From assembly GCA_026874595.1 (NCBI GenBank), contig CM049322.1, positions 23,965,400 to 24,029,399 of the forward strand: DNA of 64,000 nt, read 5' to 3'. The notes below the pieces were generated by a model that saw only the letters and a program-made list of their open reading frames with translations, did no database searches and was not told where the DNA came from. How positions within the stretch are numbered: the first letter of the stretch is position 1; the number at the start of each line of letters is the position of its first letter. This document shows, in pieces, positions 20,463-33,974 of this stretch. Source of the DNA: Sipunculus nudus (lineage: Eukaryota > Annelida > Sipuncula > Golfingiida > Sipunculidae). A program made the position numbers and the translations under genes.

Positions 20463-22212
20463 TAGTCAATATCATTATGGTCCTTGGTTCTCTGTTATAG
20501 CTTTATAGAGAGCTGGTAAATATCATTATGGTCCTTGATTCTATGTTTTTAATCTATAGAGAGCTGGTTAATATCATTATGGTCCTTGGTTCTCTGTTAT
20601 TGCTTTATAAAGAGCTGGTAAATATCATTATGGTCCTTGGTTCTCTGTTTTAATCTATAGAGAGCTGGTTAATATCATTATGGTCCTTGTTTCTCTGTTA
20701 TTGCTCTATAGAGAGCTGCTCAATATCATTATGGTCCTTGGTTCTCTGTTATTAATCTATAGTGAGCTGGTCAATATCAATATGGTCGTTGGTTCTCTGT
20801 TATAGCTCTATAGATAGCTAGACTATATCATTATGGTCCTTGGTTCTCTGTTATTGCTTTATAAAGAGCTGGTAAATATCATTATGGTCCTTGGTTCTCT
20901 GTTTTTAATCTATAGAGAGCTGGTTAATATCATTATGGTCCTTGGTTCTCTGTTATTGCTTTATAAAGAGCTGGTAAATATTATTATGGTCCTTGATTAT
21001 ATGTTTTTAATCTATAGAGAGCTGGTTAATATCATTATGGTCCTTGGTTCTCTGTTATTGCTTTATAAAGAGCTGGTAAATATCATTATGGTCCTTGGTT
21101 CTCTGTTTTTAATATATAGAGAGCTGGTTAATATCATTATGGTCCTTGTTTCTCTGCTATTTGGCTTATAGAGAGCTGGTCAATATCATTATGGTCCTTG
21201 GTTCTCTGTTATTAATCTATAGTGAGCTGGTCAATATCAATATGGTCGTTGGTTCTCTGTTATAGCTCTATAGATAGCTAGACTATATCATTATGGTCCT
21301 TGGTTCTCTGTTATTGCTTTATAAAGAGCTGGTAAATATCATTATGGTCCTTGATTCTATGTTTTTAATCTATAGAGAGCTGGTTAATATCATTATGGTC
21401 CTTGTTTCTCTGCTATTTGGCTTATAGAGAGCTGGTCAATATCATTATGGTCCTTGGTTCTCTGTTATTAATCTATAGTGAGCTGGTCAATATCAATATG
21501 GTCGTTGGTTCTCTGTTATAGCTCTATAGATAGCTAGACTATATCATTATGGTCCTTGGTTCTCTGTTATTGCTTTATAAAGAGCTGGTAAATATCATTA
21601 TGGTCCTTGATTCTATGTTTTTAATCTATAGTGAGCTGGTTAATATCATTATGGTCCTTGGTTCTCTGTTATTGCTTTATAAAGAGCTGGTAAATATCAT
21701 TATGGTTCTTGGTTCTCTGTTTTTAATCTATAGACAGCTGGTTAATATCATTATGGTCCTTGTTTCTCTGTTATTGCTCTATAGAGAGCTGGTCAATATC
21801 ATTATGGTCCTTGGTTCTCTGTTATTAATCTATAGTGAGCTGGTCAATATCAATATGGTCGTTGGTTCTCTCTTATAGCTCTATAGGTAGCTAGACTATA
21901 TCATTATGGTCCTTGGTTCTCTGTTATTGCTCTATAGAGAGCTGGTAAATATCATTATGGTCCTTGGTTCTCTGTTATTGCTCTATAGAGAGCTGGTCAA
22001 TATCATTATGGTCCTTGGTTCTCTGTTATTGCTCTATAGAGAGCTGGTAAATATCATTATGGTCCTTGGTTCTCTGTTATTGCTCTATAGAGAGCTGGTA
22101 AATATCATTATGGTCCTTGGTTCTCTGTTATTGCTCTATAGAGAGCTGGTCAATATCATTATGGTCCTTGGTTCTCTGTTATTGCTCTATAGAGAGCTGG
22201 TCAATATCATTA
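20463..22212. repeat. 51-bp minisatellite, about 34 copies, with higher-order structure
   Basis: The units have the core GAGCTGGTAAATATCATTATG then GTCCTTGGTTCTCTG and an AT-rich tail. Several variants (TTATTGCTTTATAAA, TTTTTAATCTATAGA, TTATAGCTCTATAGA) recur in blocks, showing larger-scale duplications. The last units (about 21905-22212) are the most uniform. The period is a multiple of 3, so peptide-like frames stay open. No start context or splice context supports a gene. The flank 19548-20462 holds nothing recognised. Confidence 0.93.
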
Positions 22213-22220
22213 TCCCAGCT

Positions 22221-24065
22221 AGCCAAAAATAGTTACCTCAACGTTGTACTAACCGTCGTGTTTTAGTTGGGATAACGTTTTTCCTTTAACAGCAAAACAA
22301 CGTGAATCAGGAAAGTTTTCTTGTAGTAATAATAACGTTTTTTTTCACAACAAACGTTGCCACAACGTTTACTCAACCTTGAAAAAACGTTAAAAATGTT
22401 ATCAGAACGTTTTGTTAACATTAAAAATATGATTATTGTTCCCACAACAACCTGACAACGTTACCGTAACGCCGCAAAATGGTGACCCAACGGCGTCTTG
22501 GCGACGTTTTCACAACGCCATTAGAAGTACACTCATATGCCATCTAAGCAATGTTTTAGCGACATATTAAAGAATATGATATGGAGCGTATCTGACGTTT
22601 CTGCAATGTTGTAAGGACGTGTTTAGCCCAAAATGGTTACCTCAACGTTGTACTAACTGTCGTGTTTTAGTTGGGATAACGTTTTTCCTTTAACAGCAAA
22701 ACAACGTGAATCAGGAAAGTTTTCTTGTAGTAATAATAACGTTTTTTTCACAACAAACGTTGCCACAACGTTCATTCGACCTTACAAAAACGTTTAAAAT
22801 GTTATTAGAACGTTTTTTTAACATTAAAAATAAGCTTATTGTTCCCACAACAACCTGACAACGTTACCGTAACGCCGCAAAATGGTGACCCAACGGCGTC
22901 TTGGCGACGTTTTCACAACGCCATTAGAAGTACACTCATATGCCATCTAAGCCATGTTTCAGCGACATATTAAAGAATATGATATGGAGCGTATCTGACG
23001 TTTCTGCAATGTTGTAAGGACGTGTTTAGCCCAAAATGGTTACCTCAACGTTGTACTAACTGTCGTGTTAAAGTTGGGATAACGTTTTTCCTTTAACAGC
23101 AAAACAACGTGAATCAGGAATGTTTTCTTGTAGTAATAATAACGTTTTTTTCACAACAAACGTTCCCACAACGTTCATTCGACCTTACAAAAACGTTTAA
23201 AATGTTATTAGAACGTTTTGTAAACATTAAAAATATGTTTATTGTTCCCACAACAACCTGACAACGTTACCGTAACGTCGAAAAATGGTGACCCAACGGC
23301 GTCTTGGCGACGTTTTCACAACGCCATTAGAAGTACACTCATATGCCATCTAAGCAATGTTTCAGCGACATATTAAAGAATATGATATGGAGCGTATCTG
23401 ACGTTTCCGCAATGTTGTAAGGACGTGTTCAGCCAAAAATAATTACCTCAACGTTGTACTAACTGTCATCTTTTAATTTGGATAACGTTTTTCCTTTAAC
23501 AGCAAAACAACGTGAATCAGGAAAGTTTTCTTGTAGTAATAATGTTTCTTCCAAAACAAACATTGCCAAAAGGTTTACTCAACCTTACAAACAAGTGTAA
23601 ATGTTATACAAACGTTTTGTTAACATTTAAAATGGGTATTTATTGTTCCTATAATAATCTAACGTTCCAACAATAATCTGACGTTAGCTTAACGCCGCTA
23701 AATTGTGATCAAACAGGGTCTCGACGACGTTCTTACAATGGTTTTATCGGGTTCTGAAAGGATGTTTGGACATTTTGTAAACGTTTTATCAAGGTTATTT
23801 GCACGTGTTCGGTGGGAAACGATCCAGTCACATACAGGAAACATACAACGTTTTACATTAGTTTCCTACAAGACGTTATTGCAACGGCAAAGTGGAAAGT
23901 TTTTTTTAAACAGTGTTATAATGTTTTCTCAATAAAACATTTGAACGACGTTCAATACTGACAATGTTTCGACAAAGTTCGCACCATGGTACTTTCGGGA
24001 ACAAAAAGCACTGCTGAAACGTGTAATCAAAGTTATAAGGACGTATTAAAGGAATACGATCCATT
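22221..24065. repeat. 403-bp satellite rich in AACGTT, about four copies
   Basis: The units begin at about 22221, 22625, 23028 and 23431 (anchor AGCC..AAAAT..TTACCTCAACG), spaced 404, 403 and 403 bases. The first three are nearly identical and the last is strongly diverged and runs to about 24065. ACGTT/AACGT occurs dozens of times, often as the palindrome AACGTT. It directly abuts the 51-bp array. Confidence 0.9.
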
Positions 24066-25760
24066 CACCTAAGAGAAACATTTATACACAGGATTTGACA
24101 TTAAAAACAACTTTTATTTACGTTTTTGAGTTCTACAAATGATAAATGTAACAATATACTCCCTTAACACGTTCTCTCGAACTGGTACAAAATCCAATGA
24201 TTGTTATATTGTTTTTATTATTATAATAAATATCTGGTCAGCATCTGATACAGAAGTCTATATCACCTTTCTGTATGTAATCAGCTCTACTTTACATTTA
24301 GGTCATAGTTTTTAAACATGTGAAACAACTGACCAATAACAATGTAGATATAACAATCAAATATAACGTAAGTGGCAAATGATACAGTGATAAATTCATA
24401 GATCATGATGATCACATCCTTAATCGCCTTTTCTTTAATAGCTGCCCCTCTGCATAAGTACAATCACTATACATATATATCGCATATTACTGTAACTTAA
24501 GGTGCAACAATAAAAAGGTCATGATGTTGCATAAAATTGTTTGTAGGGTTAGTTATTAGGCTACTATAAGCATGGCCTACCATTAACCAAATGTAAATCA
24601 AAATAAGATTCTCTCGTGGAAACACCATTTGTATCATTCATGGATCATTTGGCGTGCCTCAAGTCCTTGGTGATATTTTACTTTTGTGATTTTTGTTTTA
24701 AATTCTTGATTAAATGTCCAAGATAAACAGAGAAAGGCTCAGTCATATTCTGCTTGGTTGTCATCTTGTCCCCTTAAGTACTTCTGTGTCCTCTCAGGGA
24801 AGGATTGCCATCTTCTCAATCTGTGAAGTAACATCATATTGATGTTTTTTTTCCATCCAAGAAACACACCTATCTGGACTATCTAATGCATTAGAATTTA
24901 ATGATACTCATAACAAATGACACATAGGTCATGACACTCACCGTACTAGGCATGACCAATGACAACAGAGGCTGACATTCACAACTTTCAGTTAAACTTT
25001 TGAAGGTCTTGTTTGTCAACATTAAACTTTGCAAATGGCTAAAATATATAGGTCTGAATAAGATATAGTTACCTGATGGCTGGTGCACACAACTATTTGA
25101 CTGTTGAACTGCACCTTTGGCCTGGCCTGACTGATACCAGTCAGTCTCGAAAGGACAATTAACCATGCCAAAGTGAAAAAATAACTTTGCTAACAGACAA
25201 ACAAAAAAAAAACAATGCTGGCAACAAGAGCCCCTTAAATGTGAATAATACACATGTTGTGTATCTGGTGACCTCTGATCTCATTAATATGCATGGATTT
25301 CGCTGGAAATCGAACTAAGGGGGGATATTTTATTGATTAACATTTTTGATGAGTTCTATCAAAATCCTTTATATTCCCTTAAGTTATCTTGGTGACACCA
25401 CAAAGTAGCCTAGTGACCAGTGACTTTATTAAATTTGTGTGGATGTTGCCCATAATCAAACTCAGGTGAGATAATCAGTTGGTAAGAAGTTATGGTGAGT
25501 TATGGTGAAAATCCATCAAAGCCCTGGTAAGTTACCATAGTGGCACTAATAGTAAACTGAAGGATGGTGGGTATGCCATAATACTCCTGTCATATGACAG
25601 GCATTTGAAAACATATCTCCCACTTGGCGATCTTGAGTAAACTTGGGACCCATGGGTCTCAACACAGTCCTGTGTCCTTAACCAATGACCTTTTGACCAA
25701 AAATATGAGAACTTTACTATCCTTGAACATGCAGCATTTAGATTATTGTAACAATCTTTA
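24066..25760. other. No confident gene; one exon-like segment
   Basis: Mostly AT-rich sequence. On the - strand an acceptor (TTACTTCACAG|, near 24830) opens a 27-codon frame containing RRWQSFPERTQKYLRGQDD and a stop near 24750. It could be a terminal exon of an unrecognised gene, but there is no support beyond the splice-like context and composition. Confidence 0.25.
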
Positions 25761-25763
25761 AAA

Positions 25764-26160
25764 AAGCAGAATTATCATCCATTAACTAATTTGTGAATGG
25801 ATGGGCCCTGTGACCTTGACCTTTGACCCTACGACACCAAAATCAAAAAAATATTCCCCTATTGGCAGGTGAGCATTATCTTGAGGATGGAAGGTTTGTG
25901 AAAAGTTTGAAATGCATACACATTCATTTTAAAGAAATGGTCCTGTAACCTTGACCTTTGAACCAAAAAATCGACAGGTTCTTTCTTTAGTGGTGAGCCA
26001 TATATAAGTATAAGTATATAACCATAATGTCAAACTAAAATGGAGTTATCATCTGGAAACTAATTTTTGAACAGATGGCCACTGTGACCTTGACCTTTGA
26101 CCTATTGTTCCCAAATTCATTTATGGTCTCCCCATACTGGCTAGTCAGCTAAATGCACAA
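25764..26160. repeat. Three ~140-bp dispersed-repeat units with TGACCTTGACCTTTGACC
   Basis: Three imperfect tandem units each contain a version of GTGACCTTGACCTTTGACC (near 25810, 25932 and 26085). The wider region 25240-26880 is made of related dispersed repeats, including GGTGGCGCCACC at about 26520. Confidence 0.7.
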
Positions 26161-27632
26161 GATAGAAAGTTTGGGATGAAAAGCTTGGCTTAAAATGCAG
26201 CCTGTGACCTCATGACTCAAAAACCAGACAGCTTCTGGCTTTAGTGGTGGGCCATATATAAGTCAAGTTTAAAATCCATGTGTCAATCCAACCTGCAGTT
26301 ATCATCTGAAAACAATTTGTGTGGATGGATGAATAGACAGACAGACAAACAGACAGACAGAGAGACCAGGTGATTACTATAGGGCATCCACTTGTGATCA
26401 ATAAACACACACGGTTTTGGGACACTAGATGTAATCACAGCTGAGAAACTGACATGATTGTTGTTATTTTATAGTAAAACAATTAGAAAAATTTTTTGTT
26501 AAAATAAAAAAAAATACAGGTGGCGCCACCACTTTTCAGAAACTGACAAAACTAGTCATGGTCAATATTCAAGGCTAGATTCATGACAAACCATGCATTA
26601 ATTATCAAGATATTACAGGTTTTGTATCAAATATTTTATTATTCTGGGGGGGGGGGGGGGGTTCTTTCAAGCCCCATAGCTCGAAGGATCCATGCCACAG
26701 TGACCTAATTTCAGGTTTCCAAGGAGTTTTTTATTGACCTCCCTGGATGATCACTTAAATATTTCTAGGTCCAGCAGTTACGATTTGTGCCCTGCTAACG
26801 GACACCCAGACACCCTGACAGAGGATGGACAAAGCGCCATTCCCATTCCTCAGTTGACTTACAGTCAGCTGAGCTAAAAAACTTTAAGAAGGGTTGGCAC
26901 CACTGGAATGACACACTAGATACAGCTATCATAATTCAACACACATTACTAAACTCCATGTTGTTCAGTATCAGTATTAATGGGAATTTCATGATTTGTA
27001 TGAATTTTTACTCAAATTTCTAGCATAATTGATGAAAAGGAACAATCAGAGCATTACTAAATTTATTCAACTCTTTAAAACCATTCATGTTCAATATGCA
27101 AACAAAGTTTCATGAGAATATATTAACACATATTTTGGAAAATGACATGAATGAGACTGCATTAAAAATAGCAAAATAAAAAAAGGTATACAAAACATAA
27201 CCAGTCTATATCGATTGATAAATTTCTCTATAATCAATACACATGCAACATTGTAGGGTTATACAGTTATTCAATGCGGATAATCTGACACAGTTGATAT
27301 ATTTTGTTAGTTTGGAATGTATGAAAAATATGAAAAATGTTAAAAAATATAGGTGGCACCAACAGCCTCATTCATATGATGGCACTTAATATGGTCAAGT
27401 AGAATACTGGACAAGTAATACAAGTAATCATAGGGCCATAAAATAAGTGAGGAATGGAATGACTCTAGGAGTAAAAGCCCTTCTGCGAACTGGGTTCCAG
27501 TACTTAGAAATATAACCTTTTCCTAGTAAATTATCCACTGGTGCAAAGGTTTATTACACTGATTAACTATGGAGTAGAAGGTCATCAATTTGAACAAAAT
27601 GCTAATTTCCAAATTATATGTGGGACTCCTAT

Positions 27633-27667
<35 letters not shown>

Positions 27668-28060
27668 GCTATATGGTGAGTGGTTGTTGAGTTATAAAGA
27701 GTTATCCCTAAACTTTAACCTGATATGGGTTTGGTTTTGTACACAGTTTGTTCTGAATTGCTAATTACTTGTCCAGAAATTAAAATATGGGGAACCTTTA
27801 AAAGCTGTGCTGGGTATTGTCACTGTGCAACTTTTAATAGCTGTGCTGGATATTGTCCTGTTTATCAGTCTACTAAGTTTAATTGAAATACCTTCATCAC
27901 CAAATGGAGCAATGAGCCTTACAAAGAACTGCACTTGTTTATGAACAATTAGGGCCTGTAATCCTGATCCTTTGATCCATAATCCCCTAATTTGTACAAA
28001 TTGTCTAATAACTGGCCCTAAAATTAAAATATATCCCTTACCGAAAAATTTTATAAGTGC
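26161..28060. other. Dispersed-repeat tract, no gene recognised
   Basis: It contains a GACA/CAGA-type microsatellite (about 26333-26362), a 16-G run (26646-26661), and an (AT)n run (about 27636-27662). No exon was recognised. Confidence 0.5.
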
Positions 28061-28069
28061 CATATATGT

Positions 28070-28430
28070 GAAAGTTATATGGCACATATAAGGCACATAT
28101 ATGTGCCATATATGTCCCTTATATCCAACCTTATAACTCCCATATATGTCACATATATGTCTGGTATATGGATTTTATATGCAAATTAGGTAGGAGATTA
28201 TATGTCACATATATGGGCCTTATATGTCACTTATAAGGCTTCTACATATAGGTCCCCTATAACTCCCATATATGTCCCATATATGTCCCTTATAACTCCC
28301 ATATATGTCCCATATATGTGCCTTATAACTCACATATATGTGCCTTATAAGTGCCATATATGTGACATATATGGGACTTATAAGTGCCATATATGTCCCT
28401 TATAAATGACATATAGCTCACATATAAGTC
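28070..28430. repeat. CATATATG / CCTTATAA motif field 1
   Basis: A dense series of short blocks such as CATATATGTGCC, CATATATGTCCC and CCTTATAAC at 15-20-base intervals. Most blocks are palindromic or nearly so, so the tract looks the same on both strands. Confidence 0.8.
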
Positions 28431-28810
28431 CAGTGTATGCACCTTCTGTGCTGTTTGTCAATAGCTCAGTTACTGTCTGTTGTATGTTCTGTTTTGAAAG
28501 GTGTTTACTCTTTTCTTTATTCCTCATGGAATTACGGTAGATGATAGAAATTAAGGTTTGTGTGTGTGTGGTGAGCTTTCTGCACTGTGCAATTCCTTGA
28601 AATCAATGCTGGCCTGCAGTCACACTGGGGGTCATCAACTTCATACAGTCATATGGACGCAAACACATGAAACATAAAAGTAAGAAAATATAATAGCCAA
28701 AATAAATGTTTATTTACACATTTGTAAACTGAAAATAATATTTTCATAAGATTTTTAAAACTCCCTGGTTCAGTCAGATTTGAGAGTGTTGTCATCTTAG
28801 GGAATGAAGG

Positions 28811-31070
28811 CTGGAAGGAAATATACACCCTTGCCACACTCTAAATCCTTTTCTGTCCCCTCCTGTTTGACCTGCAAAACAGATGTTACCAGTCTAAGTA
28901 TACACATATAGTCATTATTGCTCACAATAATTATTTTATTAAATAAGTGTAAAGATAATCTTTTGACATTGCTGCTTATAGTACTGCTTTTCCTAACATT
29001 AACAATAGTTTACCTTATCTGGAGGCAACACACAAGTCAAAAAAAGGAAAGGAATTTATTTAACTGAAAGTACATCTGCTCTCTATATAGAGGTTTTAAA
29101 TGTTCTGAAAATATGCCTGTTTAACATTTAGGATTATAAGTAAATACAGTTGGACTTCTCAATTACTAACACAGGAAGAGATTTCCAGTTATACAGAGTA
29201 TATACAAACATTACAGATTATCAAATATACTGTCACAGGACAGATACTGTGGCCTAAAGATGCTCACAGGTTCAGAAAGTAGGTTACTCAGTTGAAACAA
29301 TTTTAAAATGTAAGCAGTAGTATTAATATCCCATATGCACATTAAATGTTAACCATCAAATTTGCACTTCAAATTTGGTAAGTTCCAGCTATTTGATAAA
29401 AAAAACCCTTACAATTCATAACATTTCCCATTTGCTAAAAGATTTAAATGTTACTTTATATGATAAACTGAATATGCTTACCAGACAATTCTCGCAAGGG
29501 CTGGAGATATCTAGGCTCTCCTTATAGTTTCTGCACCATTTCTTCATACTGGTTCTAGGAAAAGTAAAGAAAACATTACAAATCATAGAAACAAAGGTTG
29601 TTGGAAATAAATATTAAGAACATGGAGCTTATTTTGACATTTAAGTAGACAAATGGACTAAAAAAGGGCCTCAAATCAATAATATTACTAAAACAGTACA
29701 TTAATGATATATTGGTGGTCAGTAATGTTTAAAATGACGTCTTGATCTTTTATGGTGAAATGGAAATACTACATGTACACATAAAAAGAAATCACTTAAG
29801 GTGGACTAAAAATCAACTTTTGATTAACCTGTAAATTGAACCAGATTTGATTTTTCTTTGGGAATCAAAATAGTACCTAATGAAATCATCTGACCCTTAG
29901 TGAAACAAATTCCCAAATTATTATACTTTTTCTTTTGTAATGAAAGTGAATATGTCAGAAGAAACCTCAAATGAAAAAAAAGTCAGAGGACCAAGCCTAT
30001 TAAAGTTAAAGTGCTCATGACCTTTATAAGAGTGTTCTTGACCTTCTGATGTCAAATTCAGATTAAATTCATACATATGATTATGAATGGTTTATGGATT
30101 GTTATGAAACATAGTGTGTTATGTATCAAATTGTTAATTAATTGGTGTTTACAGTATATGTAAATGACATGTAGAAGGGCATATTACCAAAGTAAAGCTA
30201 AATTTAGGAGCTTTTGTGTGATAGACTCCAATAGTAAAAAATATTTGATTAGCTGAAATGTTTTGGTTGAGTACAGCAAACCTCTCTTCAATTTTATAAA
30301 AAAAAGCATTCACCAAAATTGAGACAGTGGCTGTAAATTCAGCAAATAATCAACAGTGTCTAATGCTTACTTTGCCTGAAAGAAAAACTTATGAACATTG
30401 TATAATAAACAATTATGAACTATATTATAACTTTTCGGCACTCTAGCAAGACAGAAAAATACAAGTCAATTTGGAAAATGAAAAGGAACATCATTACCTT
30501 GTAGCAGCTTTTTCTTTTCATGATCCAGAGTTCAGCTAAATTATATTAACATGGTCAATAGCCATAGGTTAAACAAATAAAATGGTAGTATTTAGTACTC
30601 ATGGCATTTGTGTGCTGATTAAGCTTTATGTAGGTTAACTGATCATCCCTTCACAGGTAGGGGACATTCAGAAATTACATCAATATGTAACTTTGGGGCC
30701 TGCTGCTGACTCTTGATTTTTCCACACCCTATTGCAAATAGCACCACTGAAAAGGATATGTTCTTAGCTTCCTGTTGGTGCATAGAACATGCACATTGTC
30801 ACTATATAGGGGCAAAAGCACCAGCTTTTTGTAAAAAATGTGGTATTTTGTAAAAATGGGCCACCAAATAGGAAATGTTATCTTGAAACACACAATTTCT
30901 ATTTTTGCAGGGCAGACCAAATTAGGTGAAGTCATCTTTATGCAATCACTGGTTTACTATACAAAAATAACTTAAATAATGCAAGATTACTTACCAATGA
31001 GACATTTTTCAGCTATACATTCCCCTTCTGCTTGAGCAGCTTGACAAAGTACTTCTCTTCAAAGTGTGTA
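28811..31070 (-). other. Cluster of exon-like segments of unknown identity (- strand)
   Basis: Several short segments have splice-like borders: about 31009 up to 31070 (donor TTG|GTAAGT), 30498-30535 (donor CAAG|GTAATG), 29487-29556 (acceptor TTTTCCTAG|, donor CTG|GTAAGC) and from 28872 downward (acceptor TTTTGCAG|). The 29.5-kb and 28.9-kb segments can be joined in phase 0 into an open peptide with SSPCENCL-VKQEG and a stop near 28800. Upstream phases do not give one continuous frame. A TGACGTCA (CRE-like) lies near 31160. I do not recognise the product, and chance is a fair alternative. Confidence 0.2.
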
Positions 31071-31959
31071 CTCCCTTAACGGTTACCGGATGTTATCATT
31101 CAGATGTAAACTGACTCTGCATGCCTTTGGTGTGCACAGCCTGTACAGTATTCATGTGACGTCACCACTATTCTAGGGCAGGGTACAGTAAGGTCAAAGG
31201 TCCATTGTAGAGAGTGCTTGTACTGCAAGCTTGTCTGCTGGGGGGGGGGGGGGGAGTGTTACAACTTACATATACTTGTGAAATTTACTGATTAGAATGC
31301 TGGCTATTGTCACAAAAAGAATGCAGATACTTATTTTTTTAAGGTCCTATGTGTTTATCAATGCTGTTGATTTTCAATGGCAATATTTTACAGCTGGAAT
31401 GCGTGGGTGTTGAGCTGTTTCTGAAACCAAAAGATATTAGGTTAATGCCTATGTATTTCCATAATTGGTCAGTGGCACACTACATCAATACCCTTTGTTC
31501 TGTATTTATGAAGTTGTTATCAATTGCAATAAGATGCTGAAGTACTTGTATATACACTACCTTCCAAAAGAATTATTTTTTCTTATAATTATCAAGGGCA
31601 CAATTAAATTATAACCAATGTGAAATATAGTCAAATTATTTTTTTGTATTGTGTTTTGAGTAATGATGTTTTACGGCATGCATGATTACTATAGTTTACA
31701 CCTCTTAATGTATACATCAGATGAAAAAAAATTTATAGTATTATTTTTCTAATATACATAAAGTTCTGAGGAAGCTGGTTATTTTGATACCCATTTTAAC
31801 ATACTTCTTCAGTATTTATTATTCAATTATAATTCATTTTCTTAAAACCATAATGGAGCTGGGACTTAGAAGTTTGTGCAGCATTTGTGTTCCCTTGGAA
31901 AATTTCTAAGTTCTATCTTGTAGAACAGTAAGCTCACAGTATATAAACTTATAACTGAC

Positions 31960-32340
31960 ATATAACTGACATATACAGAACCCCTTTACGTTCACCTCCC
32001 TTATATCTCCCATACAAGTCACATATAAATGAAATGTACAGAATGGCCTCATGTGCAACTCCCTTATAACTGACATATAACAAACATACAACTTCCTTAT
32101 AACTCACATATAACAATGCCTGCCTAAACATATAGCTACAATATACATATAACTCACATACATAGCATTTATATGGGAAATATATGTCCCTTATAAGGGA
32201 CATATAAGGCCCTTATAAGGGACATATAAGGCACATATATGTGAGTACTTTCCATTTTCGTAATATATGTCCCTTATAAGGGACATATAAGGCCCTTATA
32301 AGGGACATATAAGGCACATATATGTGAGTACTTTCCATTT
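31960..32340. repeat. CATATAA / CCTTATAAGG motif field 2 with an ~82-bp duplication
   Basis: The first part is a loose array of ACATATAAC-type blocks. From about 32175 two near-identical ~82-bp units follow (about 32177-32262 and 32263-32340). Each contains CCCTTATAAGGGACATATAA twice and ends ATATGTGAGTACTTTCCATT. CCTTATAAGG fits the CArG-box consensus CC(A/T)6GG. Confidence 0.85.
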
Positions 32341-32501
32341 TCAATCTTTTAATAGCTGTGGTAGATATTTGTCATTTTACATCAGTGTTCAATTTGGCTG
32401 GACTGTTTCAGAGGAGGTTTTAAAGTTTTTTTAGCTTTTTCCTTTTAAAATCTAAATAAATGCAGATGGCAAAAAAATAAGCGAAATCCAAAATATATTT
32501 A

Positions 32502-32502
<1 letters not shown>

Positions 32503-32568
<66 letters not shown>

Positions 32569-32580
32569 ATATAAATATAT
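32503..32580. repeat. (AT)n microsatellite
   Basis: A near-pure AT dinucleotide run with a few TTT interruptions. Confidence 0.95.
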
Positions 32581-33822
32581 AGATTGTTGCAAAGACCATA
32601 GGAATTGTCAATTATTTTACAATAAACATGACAAAGATTATTTAAGCCCAACACCTATTACCTTAGGCTTTTCATTAAAAGTACGAAAATGTAATGACAT
32701 GTTTGTAATTTTTGTGGTTCTTTTACAAATACACTGAAATGAACTTAAATGATAAGATGAACATCATCAAAATCACAAACATTTATGGTTATGATAAAAT
32801 CATCAGTTATGAAATCAAGGAATATCAAAATGAAAAAAAAAAAAATTTTTAATTCTGTATACTTTTGCACGGTCTTAATCTTACCAGTGGCTTAACAATG
32901 ATTTCCTTTAAAAGGCCAAATAATAACAAATTGACAATAATTGACAGTTGTGCTGGGACAATATGAGTTTTTCATATCATGATAAAAGTATAAAGTTTAT
33001 CACAATATGTCATGATAGCATGATGTTATTATCAGTATTTTATTTTTCAGTTTTAAGCAAAAAAAACTAGAATTGCTTTGTTTTTTGTGTTGCATAAACA
33101 GGTATATATATATGTCTCCTCCTATGGGCCATCCCTAAACATTAGGGGTAAAATATGCACTATCTAAAAACAATGATTCTAGATTTCAGCGGAACTCAGA
33201 ACTGACCATGAAGGTCTAAGTCACTGCTTTTTGAACGCCTTTGAGATTTTGGCAGAAAGAACTTGTGTGTCAAATGTGAAGAAAAATCTTGAGAACTTCC
33301 AAAGTCAATGGGTTACAATAATCCTAGAATTGCACAAATATGACCTTAAAGACAAAGTCAAGGTCAACATGCAGAACCTAAAATATTCTGAGAACCCAGT
33401 TAAAAAACTTGTGTTGATTGTGAGGGGGAAAATCAGCAATACTTCTTAAGTTACTGCGTTCACAAGACATATAATTCTGGAAAATAAATGGTACTTTGAA
33501 TAACAACTGTATTTGTTAGTGTTCAAGTTACACATGAAAGTCTTGCCACTGTTAAGATGCCAACACGCTGAACGTTGTGATCGTTTCAGTCAGCCAGTAC
33601 ATGAATTACAGTTAGACTGCGTTCGTCGAGTGAGGACCTGCATATCTCACGCTGATTGGCTGAGCTAGAGACACAATTTGAAACTGGCCCGCTTCGATGA
33701 GCGATGGTCTGATATACGGTGACACACTGACTCACTGAGGCTGAGGGTTAAATATTAAATGTTAAAAATCTTGCCATACTCAAATAGAGGAGGACCTAAA
33801 AATATTAAGACTGATTAAATGA

Positions 33823-33857
<35 letters not shown>

Positions 33858-33974
33858 CAAAGTAATACACATAGAAATTCAATACATTAAAGTGAAAGTG
33901 CTCGACCATGCCGGGGAGCATTAATAATGTATCGTATACAGTTACTTTTACTTCATGTACTACAGAACTGTTTC

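Noticed and set aside
20463-22212. CRISPR-like regular array
   Set aside because: Units are contiguous and vary by substitution. There are no repeat/spacer alternation and no cas genes, and the genome is eukaryotic.
20833-22232. Three frames of ~110 codons with a 17-residue hydrophobic repeat (VLGSLLLLYRELVNII)
   Set aside because: Product of the 51-bp tandem array. No start or splice context, and variants interrupt the frame repeatedly.
24891-25253. 120-codon frame on the - strand
   Set aside because: Low-complexity hydrophobic composition, no recognised domain. A donor-like CATCAG|GTAACT within it is not enough to call an exon.
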